A DNA stretch of 64,000 nt from Halocalculus aciditolerans. GTDB taxonomy: Archaea > Halobacteriota > Halobacteria > Halobacteriales > Halobacteriaceae. The stretch is from assembly GCF_014647475.1 (NCBI RefSeq), contig NZ_BMPG01000001.1:496001-560000 (forward strand), in the 5' to 3' direction. The position numbers and the translations under genes are program-made. Below the pieces are notes generated by a model that was not told the origin of the DNA, did no database searches, and was given only the letters and a program-made list of their open reading frames with translations. This document shows positions 8,321 through 16,694 of this stretch, one piece after another (the stretch's first letter is position 1; each line of letters opens with the position of its first letter).

Positions 8321-9699
8321 CACGGCCGCGGTCCCGGCCGCTCGCTCGCGCCGAGGAGCGGCGTGCCGTCCGCTTTCGGGCCGAGCGTCGGCCCGTAAGA
8401 CGCCTCGCCGAGGTCGATGCGGCGGCGCTGCTCGTAGTCCGTCGAGCGCTCCACGGGCGTGCGGCCGATGGCCGAAATCATCTCGACGTAGTCGTCGAAG
8501 CTCCGGAACTCGCCGTAGCCGCCGCCCGCGCGCTTCGTGATCTCCTCGGAGAGGATGGTGCCCATGAAGTCGTCCGCGCCGCAGTTCAGGAGCTTGAGGC
8601 CGAACTCGTCGCCGTACTTCACCCAGGAGGACTGGATGTGCTCGACGTTGTCGAGGAAGAGCCGGGCGACGGCGACGAGGAGTTCGTCCTCGGCCTTCGA
8701 CGGCCCGCCGGAGACGACGCCCTGCTCGTAGAGCGGCGTCTGCTGGTGGATGAAGGAGAGCGGAACGAACTCCGTGATGTTCCCGGTCTCGTCCTGGAGG
8801 TCGCGCAGGCGTTTCAGATGTTTCACTCGGTGCATCTCGTTCTCGACGTGCCCGTACATCATCGTCGCCGTCATCGGCAGGCCGACAGAGGCGGCGGCGC
8901 GCATCGAGTCCATCCACTCCTGCGTCGTGATTTTCCCGGGGCAGATGACGTCGCGGACTTCGTCGACGAGAATCTCCGCGGCCGTCCCCGGGACGGTGTC
9001 GAGGCCAACGTCAGCGAGCTCGCGGTAGACGTGCTCGTAGTCCCAGTCGACGCCGCGCTGGGCGTGGTGGACTTCCTCCGGCGTCATCGAGTGGACGTGC
9101 ACGCCGTCGACGCTCATCGCCGAAATCTGCTCCTCGTACGTCGTCGGGTCCGTCTCGTAGGTCTCGGGCGGCTTGTAGTTCGCCGTCGGGTCGTCCGGGT
9201 CGAGCGCCTCCCTGTGCGCTTCGTTCAGCCCCATCGCGGGGTGGAGCCCGGAGACCGAACACACCTCGTAGATGCCGCGCTCGACGGCGTCGGCGACGAT
9301 CTCGCGCGACTCCGCCGGCGTCTTCGTGAACCCCGCGTGCGACTCCTCGTGGGACTTCTCGAACTGGTGGGCGGTGTCCTTGAAGTTACAGAAGAGACAG
9401 CCGGTGTTGCACGCCGTGGTGACGTTGTTGTTGAGGTTCGCGACGAACGTCACCTCGTCGCCGACGACGTCGGCTCGCCGCCGGTCCGCCGCCTCCAACA
9501 CGAGTTCTTTTCGCTCCCTGTCGATCCCTCGACTCTCCGTCCCGGTCGTGATGAGCTCCACGCCGTCGGCGACGGTGAGCCGGTCGCCCGCCCGCGCCTT
9601 CGCGAGCGCGTTCTCGAAGGACTGCTCGGACGTCGGGAGGTAGTCGAAATCGAACGAGGAGGCGTCGAGAGACGCCGCGCGCGCGTCGGGATCCGCCAT
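8320..9699 (-). CDS. cofH: 5-amino-6-(D-ribitylamino)uracil-L-tyrosine 4-hydroxyphenyl transferase CofH
   Basis: CofH is the second radical SAM half of FO synthase and transfers the hydroxybenzyl group from tyrosine onto the ribitylamino-uracil. The radical SAM motif CX3CX2C is at C97, C101 and C104 (TTACNTGCLFC). Family blocks SVSGLHPAMG and ATMMYGHVEN are visible. At 459 residues it is of usual length with a slightly long N terminus. The ATG at 9699 begins MADPDARAASLD. It is cotranscribed with the membrane hydrolase-like gene through a one-base stop/start overlap. Confidence 0.96.
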   Translation of the reverse strand: MADPDARAASLDASSFDFDYLPTSEQSFENALAKARAGDRLTVADGVELITTGTESRGIDRERKELVLEAADRRRADVVGDEVTFVANLNNNVTTACNTGCLFCNFKDTAHQFEKSHEESHAGFTKTPAESREIVADAVERGIYEVCSVSGLHPAMGLNEAHREALDPDDPTANYKPPETYETDPTTYEEQISAMSVDGVHVHSMTPEEVHHAQRGVDWDYEHVYRELADVGLDTVPGTAAEILVDEVRDVICPGKITTQEWMDSMRAAASVGLPMTATMMYGHVENEMHRVKHLKRLRDLQDETGNITEFVPLSFIHQQTPLYEQGVVSGGPSKAEDELLVAVARLFLDNVEHIQSSWVKYGDEFGLKLLNCGADDFMGTILSEEITKRAGGGYGEFRSFDDYVEMISAIGRTPVERSTDYEQRRRIDLGEASYGPTLGPKADGTPLLGASERPGPRP

Positions 9700-9768
9700 G
9701 CACCGGGTTCGTCGCCGAGCGTGAAAAACGACCGGGCTCCGTCAGAGAACCGGGGCGGTCGATGACGT

Positions 9769-10107
9769 TCACGCGAGCCGCGTCGACCGACCCGTGTAGC
9801 GCTCGTAGACCATCGCGACGACGGACGAGACGCCGATCAGCGCGAACAGGACGGGGAGGATTGCGAGCCCCTCGGCCGCGAGCTGGGCGACGCCGATGGC
9901 ACCGAGGCAGACGGCGAAGACCCGATCGTACTCGGGCACCGCCTCGCGGCCGGCGACGGGGACGCCGACCGCGGCGACGACGGCGATGAGCGCGAACGCG
10001 AACGCCTCCACGAGCGGGGGGGATCCGAGCGCGAGCGTGCCGGTGCCCGCGAGGGCGATGATAGCGTAGACGGCGCTTCGCCAGTCGAACGCGTCACGGA
10101 GGGCCAT
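9769..10107 (-). CDS. small hypothetical membrane protein
   Basis: A 112-residue protein with four likely transmembrane helices (about 13-28, 32-53, 64-82 and 84-100) and short polar loops. No family is recognised. It has an ATG start and lies upstream of cofH on the same strand with a 69-base gap, so it may be in the same transcript. Composition is typical of a haloarchaeal membrane protein. No function is assigned. Confidence 0.7.
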   Translation of the reverse strand: MALRDAFDWRSAVYAIIALAGTGTLALGSPPLVEAFAFALIAVVAAVGVPVAGREAVPEYDRVFAVCLGAIGVAQLAAEGLAILPVLFALIGVSSVVAMVYERYTGRSTRLA

Positions 10108-10494
10108 ACCCGACAGGACGAGCGACGGAGAGAAAAGCGTTTCCGGGCCCGCGAGCCGCTCTCTCAGCCCGGACGAGGTCCTCGGCGTTCTGCGTAACCA
10201 CGTCGTAGTCGGCGGGTCGACGGAGCCCTCGGGGTCGAGGCCGCGGAGGACGCCGCGGACGCCGAGCGCGAGCGGCGTGTGCGGGTCGAACCACGGGAAC
10301 GGGCGACCGCGAGGAGGAGATAAATCGCGCTCCCCCGGTCGACGTGGCCGGCGCGTGTCCCGTCCGGTCGCACGCTGCTGGGGCTGATAACCACCGCTCC
10401 TGACAGCATAGTCGTGTATAGAATCACGAATCGTTCATCCTCGGTGAGCACGTCGATGGAAACTCCTTTGGTGGACGGGGCACCTCCCCTACGC
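10108..10494. other. 387-base gap between the small membrane protein gene and purC
   Basis: This gap holds the possible gene remnant (about 10135-10330) and the upstream region of purC. The last 100 bases before the purC ATG at 10495 are AT-richer than the surroundings and presumably carry the purC promoter. The start of the small membrane protein gene (ATG at 10107) has an AAAAGCG-containing segment upstream. Nothing else is recognisable. Confidence 0.4.
10135..10330 (-). pseudogene. possible frameshifted gene remnant
   Basis: On the minus strand one frame reads a protein-like stretch (GRPFPWFDPHTPLALGV then RGVLRGLDPEGSVD). At about 10215 the protein-like sequence moves to another frame (PADYDVVTQNAEDLVRAE). 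A two-base shift would join both parts into one peptide of about 50 residues. No start or complete domain can be found. I do not recognise the family. It may be the broken tail of a decayed gene, or chance coding character in GC-rich DNA. Confidence 0.25.
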
Positions 10495-11529
10495 ATGACG
10501 AGCGTGAAGGATGTCCGCGTGGACGCGGCGGCGACGCGCGACGCCCCCGGCCGCGGGCGGTTCGTGTTCTCCGACGACTACTCCGTCTTCGACTGGGGGC
10601 GGATGCCCGACGAACTCCCCGCGAAGGGCGCGGTGCTCTGCACGATGGGCGCGTTCAACTTCGAACGCCTCGAAGCAGAGGGCGTTCCGACGCACTACCG
10701 GGGCATCGTCCCGGCGGACGGTGACGCCGACGACCCCGTGCCGCTCCCGGAGGCCGAGACCGCGCCCCGCGAGATGGCGATCGACCTCGTTCGGGTCCCC
10801 GACCTCCCTCATACGCCTGACGCCGGCTACGACTACGACGCCTACCACGCCGGCGCGGGAGCGAACTATCTCGTCCCCCTCGAAATCGTCTTCCGGAACA
10901 CCGTCCCCGTCGGCTCCAGCCTCCGCTCCCGCGGCACTCCCGCCGAGTACGGCATCGACGCCGACGCGTGGCCGGACGAACCCGTCTCCCTCCCGGAGCC
11001 CGTCGTCGAGTTCTCCACGAAGTACGAAGAACGAGACCGCTACCTCTCTCGCGAAGAAGCCGACGAAATCGCCGGCGACGCGAGCATCGACGCGCTCGAA
11101 GCGCTCGCGCGCGACGTGAACCGCGTCGTCACTGAACACGCAGAGCAAACGGGCTTCGACCACCAGGACGGCAAAATCGAATGCGCCTACCTCGACGGCG
11201 AGGTCGTCGTCGCCGACGTCGCCGGCACCTTCGACGAGAACCGGTTCTCCTACGCCGGCCAGCAGGTCTCGAAGGAGGTCGTCCGCCAGTTCTACAAATC
11301 CTACGACCCCGACTGGGTCGCCGCCGTGAGCGACGCGAAAGCCGAGGCCGACGAGCGCGGCATCGCCGACTGGCGCACCCTCGTCGACGCGGACCCGAAG
11401 CCGCTCCCCGACAACGTCCTTCGGGCGGTCGCCGACCTCTACGCCGCGGGCGCGAACGCCTACACCGACGAGGCGTGGTTCGACGCGCCCGACATCGCCG
11501 ACGCCGTCGACGCCGTCCGCGACCTCTGA
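10495..11529 (+). CDS. purC: SAICAR synthetase (phosphoribosylaminoimidazole-succinocarboxamide synthase)
   Basis: PurC joins aspartate to CAIR using ATP to make SAICAR in purine biosynthesis. The 344-residue reading from the ATG at 10495 starts [12 protein letters not shown] and contains [17 protein letters not shown], the SAICAR-synthetase nucleotide-binding start, then [11 protein letters not shown] and the late [16 protein letters not shown] segment. Upstream in-frame starts would add unconserved residues. It is longer than the roughly 240-residue bacterial enzyme, as is usual in haloarchaea. Other purine genes (purS, purQ, purU) follow within 4 kb, but each appears to have its own unit. 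Confidence 0.92.
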   Translation: MTSVKDVRVDAAATRDAPGRGRFVFSDDYSVFDWGRMPDELPAKGAVLCTMGAFNFERLEAEGVPTHYRGIVPADGDADDPVPLPEAETAPREMAIDLVRVPDLPHTPDAGYDYDAYHAGAGANYLVPLEIVFRNTVPVGSSLRSRGTPAEYGIDADAWPDEPVSLPEPVVEFSTKYEERDRYLSREEADEIAGDASIDALEALARDVNRVVTEHAEQTGFDHQDGKIECAYLDGEVVVADVAGTFDENRFSYAGQQVSKEVVRQFYKSYDPDWVAAVSDAKAEADERGIADWRTLVDADPKPLPDNVLRAVADLYAAGANAYTDEAWFDAPDIADAVDAVRDL

Positions 11530-11596
11530 CCGGCCCCTTCGAGATTCGGGGTTCCGGTGCGCCTACCTCTTTGTGCCCGGCGCGCGAACTCCGAGT

Positions 11597-12403
11597 ATGA
11601 TTGTCACGGAGTCGGCGGGCCGGTATCGGTTCGTGACGCAGCCGGACCACGGCGCGCTGTCGGGTCGGCTGGCGCGACACTGGGGGAACGACACGTTCGC
11701 GCGACCCGCGCGCCGGCACTCGGTGTTGGTCGCCGCCGAAGCGCACGACCAGGGCTGGGTGGACTACGACCTCCGCCCGCGCTTCGAGGACGGCGGGCCG
11801 GTGGACTTCACGCAGGTCCCCGACGAGGACTGGCACGACTTTTATGCCGACGGCGTGGAGACGGTCGCCGACCTCGACGCCTACGCCGGCCTGCTCACCT
11901 CGATGCACGCCGCCGGCCTCCGGTGTTCGGGGTACGGCGCGCGCCCCGCCATCCCCGACCGCCTCGACGAGCCGCGGTGCGCGGGCTTCGTCGCCCGCCA
12001 GGAAGCCCACCAGAAGAAGCTCGCCGACGACCTCGACCTCGATGACGGGGACCGCGCCGTCCTCGCCGACCTCCACGAGCGGAAGGAGACCGACGAGACG
12101 AGCCCGCTCTGGCGGAACTACCTCCGGCTCCAGGCGTTCGACGCGCTCTCCCTCTACGCCTGCACCGCCTCCACCTTCGGCGGCGACGAAATCGGCCCCG
12201 TCCCCGTCGACGACGACCGAACTGAGACTCTCTCGCTCGACCCGATCGGCCCCGCTGCGGTCCGCGTGGACCCGTGGCCGTTCGACTCAGACGTCGTCGC
12301 GCTCCCCGTCCGCCGCCGCGTCGTCCCGTCCGACGCCGACGACCCCGTCGAAGCCTACTACGCCGCGGACGTCGAGACGGTGACGTACACGCTCCACGCC
12401 TGA
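11597..12403 (+). CDS. DUF3891-family protein
   Basis: A 268-residue soluble protein that I place in the DUF3891 family because of the N-terminal pattern (VTQPDHGALSGRLARHWGN) and the AAEAHDQGWVDYD motif, which carries conserved His and Asp residues like a metal-dependent HD-type active site. The family has no established reaction. The ATG at 11597 is preferred over an ATG 24 bases upstream because it follows a short leader and matches the conserved start. It lies 67 bases after purC on the same strand. The purine context is only positional. Confidence 0.8.
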   Translation: MIVTESAGRYRFVTQPDHGALSGRLARHWGNDTFARPARRHSVLVAAEAHDQGWVDYDLRPRFEDGGPVDFTQVPDEDWHDFYADGVETVADLDAYAGLLTSMHAAGLRCSGYGARPAIPDRLDEPRCAGFVARQEAHQKKLADDLDLDDGDRAVLADLHERKETDETSPLWRNYLRLQAFDALSLYACTASTFGGDEIGPVPVDDDRTETLSLDPIGPAAVRVDPWPFDSDVVALPVRRRVVPSDADDPVEAYYAADVETVTYTLHA

Positions 12404-12494
12404 ACGGCGAAGAACAAGAGCGCAGCGCGAACGGAGACGTGTAGGAGACAAGAGCAGACGAAGACGAGAGTGAAGACGGCGAAGAGGGAGGGGG

Positions 12495-13499
12495 TTAGTC
12501 GTCGGTGTTGACTTCGAGGGGGTCGACGCGTTCGGCGTCGAGGCCGTCGTCGACGGGTTCGTGGGGGTTCGCGGCGCGGGCTTCGGGAGTGAGGCCGAGC
12601 TGGTAGTCTTCGGGGTCGCCGCGGAACTTCACGGTGCCGCGGTGGACGGCGACGTCGTCGTTCAGGTGGAGCCTGAGGGCCTCGAAGAGCACGGCGGCCT
12701 CCAGGGGTTGGCCGCGCGCCTTCATGTCGGGGACGGTGGCGTCGGGCGGGACGTCGAAGGCGCGCTGGGCGATGATGGGGCCCTGGTCGAGGTCCGTGGT
12801 GACGTAGTGCGCCGTCACGCCGGCGATGCGGACGCCGGCGTCGAGCGCCTGCCGGTAGGGCTGTGCGCCCGGGAAGGACGGCAGGAGGCTCGGGTGGACG
12901 TTGATGATGCGGCCCTCGTAGCGGAAGACGACGTCCGGGCTGAGGATGCGCATGTAGCGCGCGAGGCCGACGCAGTCGACGTCGTAGTCGTCGAGGAGGC
13001 GCAGGAGTTCGTCCTCGTCGGGCGTCCCGCCCTTCTCGCCGATGTCGTGGAAGGGGACGCCGTGGGCGTCGGCGACGGGTTCGAGGACGTCGTGGTTCCC
13101 GATGACGACGGCGATCTCCGCGTCGAGGGCGTCGCGGCGCTTCAGGAGGTACTCCAGCGGGTGGGACTCTTTCGTCACGAGGAGCGCGAGGCGTTTTCTG
13201 TCCGCCTCGTCGGGGAAGCGCACGCGGACGTCGACGCCGAGGTCGTCGCCGACGCCGTCGAGCGCGTCGCGGAGCGTCTCGCGCGTGCACACCATCTCGG
13301 AGACGTCCGCGTGGAGCGTCATCCGGAAGGTGCCGTCGCGGACGGCCTGGTCGATGTCCTCGATGTTGACGCCGCGTTCGAACAGCGCTCCGGTGACTTC
13401 GGCGACGATTCCCGTCCGGTCCCCTCCGACCACGGTGATCTCGGCGAAGTCACTACTCAACGCTGCCACCTCCGCTGCGTGTCGAACGCGGGCATACAC
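12495..13499 (-). CDS. purU: formyltetrahydrofolate deformylase
   Basis: PurU hydrolyses 10-formyl-tetrahydrofolate to formate and tetrahydrofolate; the formate can feed formate-dependent purine steps. The 334-residue protein has an N-terminal ACT domain (about 17-95, ITVVGGDRTGIVAEVTGALF) and a C-terminal formyltransferase fold with the catalytic segment INVHPSLLPSFPGAQPY and the late HYVTTDLDQGPII. The GTG at 13499 gives about 15 extra residues; a GTG near 13469, just after a GGAG, is a plausible alternative. It faces purS divergently across a 194-base gap. Confidence 0.92.
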   Translation of the reverse strand: MYARVRHAAEVAALSSDFAEITVVGGDRTGIVAEVTGALFERGVNIEDIDQAVRDGTFRMTLHADVSEMVCTRETLRDALDGVGDDLGVDVRVRFPDEADRKRLALLVTKESHPLEYLLKRRDALDAEIAVVIGNHDVLEPVADAHGVPFHDIGEKGGTPDEDELLRLLDDYDVDCVGLARYMRILSPDVVFRYEGRIINVHPSLLPSFPGAQPYRQALDAGVRIAGVTAHYVTTDLDQGPIIAQRAFDVPPDATVPDMKARGQPLEAAVLFEALRLHLNDDVAVHRGTVKFRGDPEDYQLGLTPEARAANPHEPVDDGLDAERVDPLEVNTDD

Positions 13500-13693
13500 C
13501 CACTCGGAGGGGGCGCGCAGTGAAAAACGTGGCCGTCTCGCCCGATATGACCCGGTTCGACAGACGGGTCAGTCCCGATATTGCACGACTCCGCGCGTGC
13601 CACGCTCTTCCACGGCCGCGTACGGACAGCACGTTCGTGTAAACCATGGCGTTTCCAGAAGCCTTTTTGACCACGGACGCGCAGTCTCCGGTG

Positions 13694-13948
13694 ATGACCG
13701 CGTACACGGCCACGGTGACCGTCCGACTCAAGCGGGGTGTCCTCGACCCCGAGGCCGAAACCACGAAGCGCGCCCTCGAACGCCTCGGCTTCGAACTCGA
13801 CGCCCTCCGCTCGGCCGACCGCTTCGAACTCGACCTCGACGCCGACGACGCCGACGACGCCGCCGAGCGCGCCACCGAGATGGCCGACCGCCTCCTCGCC
13901 AACCCCACCATCCACGACTACGACGTGGAGGTCGAAGCCCGCGAATGA
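13694..13948 (+). CDS. purS: phosphoribosylformylglycinamidine synthase subunit PurS
   Basis: PurS is the small dimeric subunit that bridges PurQ and PurL in FGAM synthase (step 4 of purine synthesis). The 84-residue protein starts MTAYTATVTVRLKRGVLDPE and has the family pattern (ALERLGFELDALRSADRFEL). The ATG at 13694 is chosen because the residues encoded upstream are not PurS-like. The stop codon overlaps the ATG of a 20-codon mini-ORF (ATGA at 13945-13948) that leads straight into purQ. purL is not in the window. Confidence 0.94.
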   Translation: MTAYTATVTVRLKRGVLDPEAETTKRALERLGFELDALRSADRFELDLDADDADDAAERATEMADRLLANPTIHDYDVEVEARE

Positions 13949-14007
13949 CGGATTCAGTCGCCATCAACGACGCCGCCTGTGAGCGTCACACGGAGGTGTC
14001 GCTGTGA
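13945..14007 (+). CDS. 20-codon mini-ORF coupling purS to purQ
   Basis: An ATG at 13945 overlaps the purS stop (ATGA), and the mini-ORF's own TGA at 14005-14007 overlaps the purQ GTG start (GTGA at 14004-14007). The encoded peptide is MTDSVAINDAACERHTEVSL. Both overlaps are the classic form for stop-restart translation, so the mini-ORF fills the 55-base gap between two subunit genes of one complex without a ribosome-free stretch. Whether the peptide itself does anything is unknown; the single Cys and His may be incidental. Confidence 0.55.
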   Translation: MTDSVAINDAACERHTEVSL

Positions 14008-14678
14008 CAGTCGCCGTCGTCCGCTTCGGCGGCTCGAACTGCGACCGCGACGCCGTCCGCGCGCTCGAACACTTCGGCGTCGACGCCGAAATCGCCTGGC
14101 ACGAAGACGGCCTCCCAGCGGAGGTTTCAGGAATCGTCCTCCCCGGCGGGTTCTCCTACGGCGACTACCTCCGCGCCGGCGCGATGGCCGCGCGCTCCCC
14201 CATCATGGACGACGTCCGCGACGCCGTCGCCGACGGCACGCCGCTCCTCGGCGTCTGTAACGGCGCACAAATCGGCTGCGAGGCCGAACTCACGCCTGGC
14301 GCGTTCACCACCAACGCCTCCGCGCGCTTCCAGTGCGAACCCGCCTCCCTCCGCGTCGAGAACGCGGAGACGCCTTGGACGGCCGCCTACGACGAGGGCG
14401 ACGTCGTCGAAATCCCCATCGCCCACGGCGAAGGCCGCTACGAACTCGACGAGGCGCACGTCGAGGAGCTCGAAAACGAGGACCGCGTCCTCTTCACGTA
14501 CTGCGACGAGAACGGCGAGGTCTCCCCGGACGCGAACCCGAACGGCTCCACCCACGCCATCGCGGGCGTGCTCGGCGACGAGGAGCACGTCGCCGTCATG
14601 ATGCCCCACCCCGAACGCGCGACCCTCCCCGACCTCGGCCGCACCGACGGCCAAGGAATTCTGAAGGCCTTCGCCTGA
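14004..14678 (+). CDS. purQ: phosphoribosylformylglycinamidine synthase, glutaminase subunit PurQ
   Basis: PurQ is the class I glutamine amidotransferase that supplies ammonia to PurL for FGAM synthesis. The 224-residue protein has the N-terminal FGGSNCDRD block and the nucleophile elbow GVCNGAQIG with the catalytic Cys near residue 88. The C-terminal MMPHPER carries the catalytic His, with the Glu two residues on. It starts with GTG at 14004 (MTVAVVRFGGSNCDRD). It is translationally linked to purS through the 20-codon mini-ORF. Confidence 0.96.
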   Translation: MTVAVVRFGGSNCDRDAVRALEHFGVDAEIAWHEDGLPAEVSGIVLPGGFSYGDYLRAGAMAARSPIMDDVRDAVADGTPLLGVCNGAQIGCEAELTPGAFTTNASARFQCEPASLRVENAETPWTAAYDEGDVVEIPIAHGEGRYELDEAHVEELENEDRVLFTYCDENGEVSPDANPNGSTHAIAGVLGDEEHVAVMMPHPERATLPDLGRTDGQGILKAFA

Positions 14679-14930
14679 GGAAAACCCGCTCGTGCTTCGC
14701 CAGCTACGAGTTCCCCGCGATTCAGCCGACCGACCAGCCGCCGTATCCGACCGACTCGGAAGTCGCTCCGGGTGGGGCATCGAAAGGGGCCGAGGCGTCG
14801 GCAGCGGTGGGCGGCCCCTATCGCGAACGAAGTGAGCGATATGCCGGCCACCGCCGTCGAGGCCGAGGGGGCTTTCGGAGACATCGAAAACAATGATTGC
14901 GCCGGACGCGCCGTCGGGGTTCCGCTCTCT
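14679..14930. other. intergenic region with one copy of the dispersed element
   Basis: The gap between purQ and the convergent RaSEA gene holds a member of a dispersed element (14771-14884, listed separately) and about 90 bases of unremarkable sequence on the purQ side. No coding sequence is evident. Confidence 0.5.
14771..14884 (-). repeat. dispersed intergenic element, copy 1
   Basis: Read on the minus strand this begins TCCGAAAGCCCCCTCGG, has a central CATATCGCTC with GCGATAGGGG shortly after, and ends CCCCTTTCGATGCCCCACC. The same order of blocks occurs at 26368-26534 and, with a diverged centre, at 50862-50993. The two ends contain the short inverted word CGAAAG. Length is about 114 bases. 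No coding sequence is present. Confidence 0.6.
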
Positions 14931-16010
14931 CTACTCTGCTAGCGGGAGGTTGTAGGTGGTCTCGCGTTCGACGACGGCGTCCCACGTGTGTTCGCACTCG
15001 CAGGTCACTTCGCTGAAGACGCTGGGGTCTTGGCGTTTGTCGAAGTCCTTGATGGCGAGCTGGACTTTGTCGTCGCATTCGCCGCAGTTGTGGGGGCCGC
15101 GGTCGCTGCCGTGGCCGACGGGGTCGGAGACGACGATGCAGTCGACGTCGGCGGTATCCTCTAACACTTCGGCGACGCTCCAGAGCCAGGGGGGGCGGTA
15201 GCCGCCGCGGAAGTGGAGGTCGTCGACCATCGTGTAGCGCTGGACGTTCGTCGGATTCATGGAGACGGTGTGGCAGCCGTCGACGTCGGCGCAGCGCCGG
15301 ACGGAGGCCTTCATGTCCTCGATGGCCTCGGATTCGGCGAGGAACGGCGGCTTCATGAGGAGGTAGGCCTTGATGCCCGCGCCCACGGATTCGGCTTCGG
15401 CGGCGGCGGCCTCGAAGTCCGCGAAGTCGAAGTACTTGTTCACGCAGTCGTGGCGCACGCGGTCCGTCGCCGTTTCGAGCCCCACGGCGACGTCCGTCTC
15501 CAGGCCGACGTCGACGAAGTCACTCACGCGGTCGGCCTGCACGAAGTCGGGCAGGCTCTCCACGACGATGCGCTTTCGGTCCGCGAACGTCTCGGCGATG
15601 CGCCGGCGGGCTTCCGCCTCGACCTCGCGCTCGTCGAGGAACGACCCGCTCGTGTAGATCTTCACGAGCGGCGACTCCTCGTCTGCTTCCTCCGCTTCGT
15701 GTTCGAGGCACGAGTCGATCTGGCTCATCAACGCGTCGACGCCGACGCTCCCGCCCTCGACGGATTCCGCGACGTACCCGCACATCGTACAGCCGCCGGC
15801 GCGCGCCCACCGACACCCGCCCGTGTTGAGGATGATCGTCAACGACTGCACGACGCCGTCCGGCGTGTTGTCCTCATCGATCCACACGCGCGTCGGCTCC
15901 TCCGGATCGTACTGCTTCGACCCCTTCTCCGCCCGCAACTCCCGCATCACCTGATTGTGGGCGTCCATCCCACGCCCCTCCTCGTAGACCTCCGGCGACG
16001 GCTGACTCAT
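14931..16010 (-). CDS. raSEA: archaeosine synthase radical SAM subunit RaSEA
   Basis: RaSEA acts with ArcS to turn the lysine-modified preQ0 base at tRNA position 15 into archaeosine. The 359-residue protein has the unusual cluster motif CX7CX2C at C66, C74 and C77 (GGCRWARAGGCTMCGY), characteristic of this family rather than canonical radical SAM CX3CX2C. A C-terminal zinc-type set of cysteines (CGEC and CECEH near 310-345) is also present. The ATG is at 16010. ArcS and TgtA are encoded 8-12 kb away in the same orientation, so the full late pathway is in this window. Confidence 0.93.
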   Translation of the reverse strand: MSQPSPEVYEEGRGMDAHNQVMRELRAEKGSKQYDPEEPTRVWIDEDNTPDGVVQSLTIILNTGGCRWARAGGCTMCGYVAESVEGGSVGVDALMSQIDSCLEHEAEEADEESPLVKIYTSGSFLDEREVEAEARRRIAETFADRKRIVVESLPDFVQADRVSDFVDVGLETDVAVGLETATDRVRHDCVNKYFDFADFEAAAAEAESVGAGIKAYLLMKPPFLAESEAIEDMKASVRRCADVDGCHTVSMNPTNVQRYTMVDDLHFRGGYRPPWLWSVAEVLEDTADVDCIVVSDPVGHGSDRGPHNCGECDDKVQLAIKDFDKRQDPSVFSEVTCECEHTWDAVVERETTYNLPLAE

Positions 16011-16049
16011 TACCCGAAACCAGCGGGTCAGCGGGGAAAGCGCCTTCGG

Positions 16050-16430
16050 TTACTCGGGTTCGTCGTCGTGTCTGTCTCTATGGACTGTTCCGCTCCCACA
16101 GTCACTCTCGGCGTCGAATCTTGGAGTGTAGCCGCTCCCGCGGTCGATCTCGGCGTCGACTCCTGAAAGCCCTCGCCGCCCTCGCGCACGCTGGCCGGCA
16201 TATAAAATTGTCACTTTTGGGACACATGAAAAATATATCGTTACTAATGAAGACACGAGAATACAAACGATGTAGCCCATAAGTTGGGTGGTCTGTGTAT
16301 GCTGTGGCCCCCCCAATCCAATAACCGAAAAAAGACCGAAAACCGCAATTGTTCCAATAATGACAAATGTGGAAAATGGGTGCCAGTACTGCTGCACCTG
16401 ATTCATTACTTCCCAGATCTCTGACTTCAT
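16050..16430 (-). CDS. hypothetical membrane protein in AT-rich islet
   Basis: A 126-residue protein with two clear transmembrane helices (about 20-40 and 48-70) and a polar tail. The helix-coding part is AT-rich, unlike the flanking genome, while the last 45 codons are GC-rich and encode an imperfect 14-residue duplication (DNA copies at 16091-16123 and 16133-16165, 27 of 33 bases alike). The tail may be read-through into host sequence after acquisition of the AT-rich part. The ATG at 16430 comes one base after the TAA of the repaired upstream mini-gene, so the two form an operon. Function is unknown; an immunity role is one guess. Confidence 0.55.
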   Translation of the reverse strand: MKSEIWEVMNQVQQYWHPFSTFVIIGTIAVFGLFSVIGLGGPQHTQTTQLMGYIVCILVSSLVTIYFSCVPKVTILYAGQRARGRRGLSGVDAEIDRGSGYTPRFDAESDCGSGTVHRDRHDDEPE

Positions 16431-16431
16431 C

Positions 16432-16694
16432 TTACCTTGATTCCAGCGCCACGTTTATCCCATTGGTTAATTTGAACTTCCGAGAGTCCGGGTCGTCATC
16501 TGTATCGATCCTCCGTGGTCTTCTTTCCAACCGGCGATAATTGAGAGCACTGTGTCTGTACTATTCTGATTACTCTTTGCCGAAACTAGAGTAGTACCAG
16601 TACCCAGTGCTAAAGCAGACCCGCCAACAGAGAGAAGGAATTTTCTCTTTGTTACAGGACTTCGACGGCCTTCACCACGGTCATCTGAGACCAT
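16432..16694 (-). pseudogene. frameshifted small Tat-signal secreted protein
   Basis: The open frame from the ATG at 16694 encodes 75 residues with a Tat-like signal (RRSPVTKRKFLLSVGGSALA, hydrophobic core, SAKS cleavage region). After GWKEDHGG the sequence loses protein character. One added base in the GGAGG run near 16505 would switch to a frame reading IDTDDDPDSRKFKLTNG and INVALESR, ending TAA at 16432, one base before the next ATG. That neat junction suggests a single-base deletion or a sequencing error. The repaired product would be 87 residues with a mature part of about 50. Signal position KR replaces RR. No family is recognised. Confidence 0.45.

Noticed and set aside
13457-13915. 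Antisense frame over purS that could be a small protein
   Set aside because: Composition is that of a shadow frame; purS and its coupled mini-ORF explain the region.
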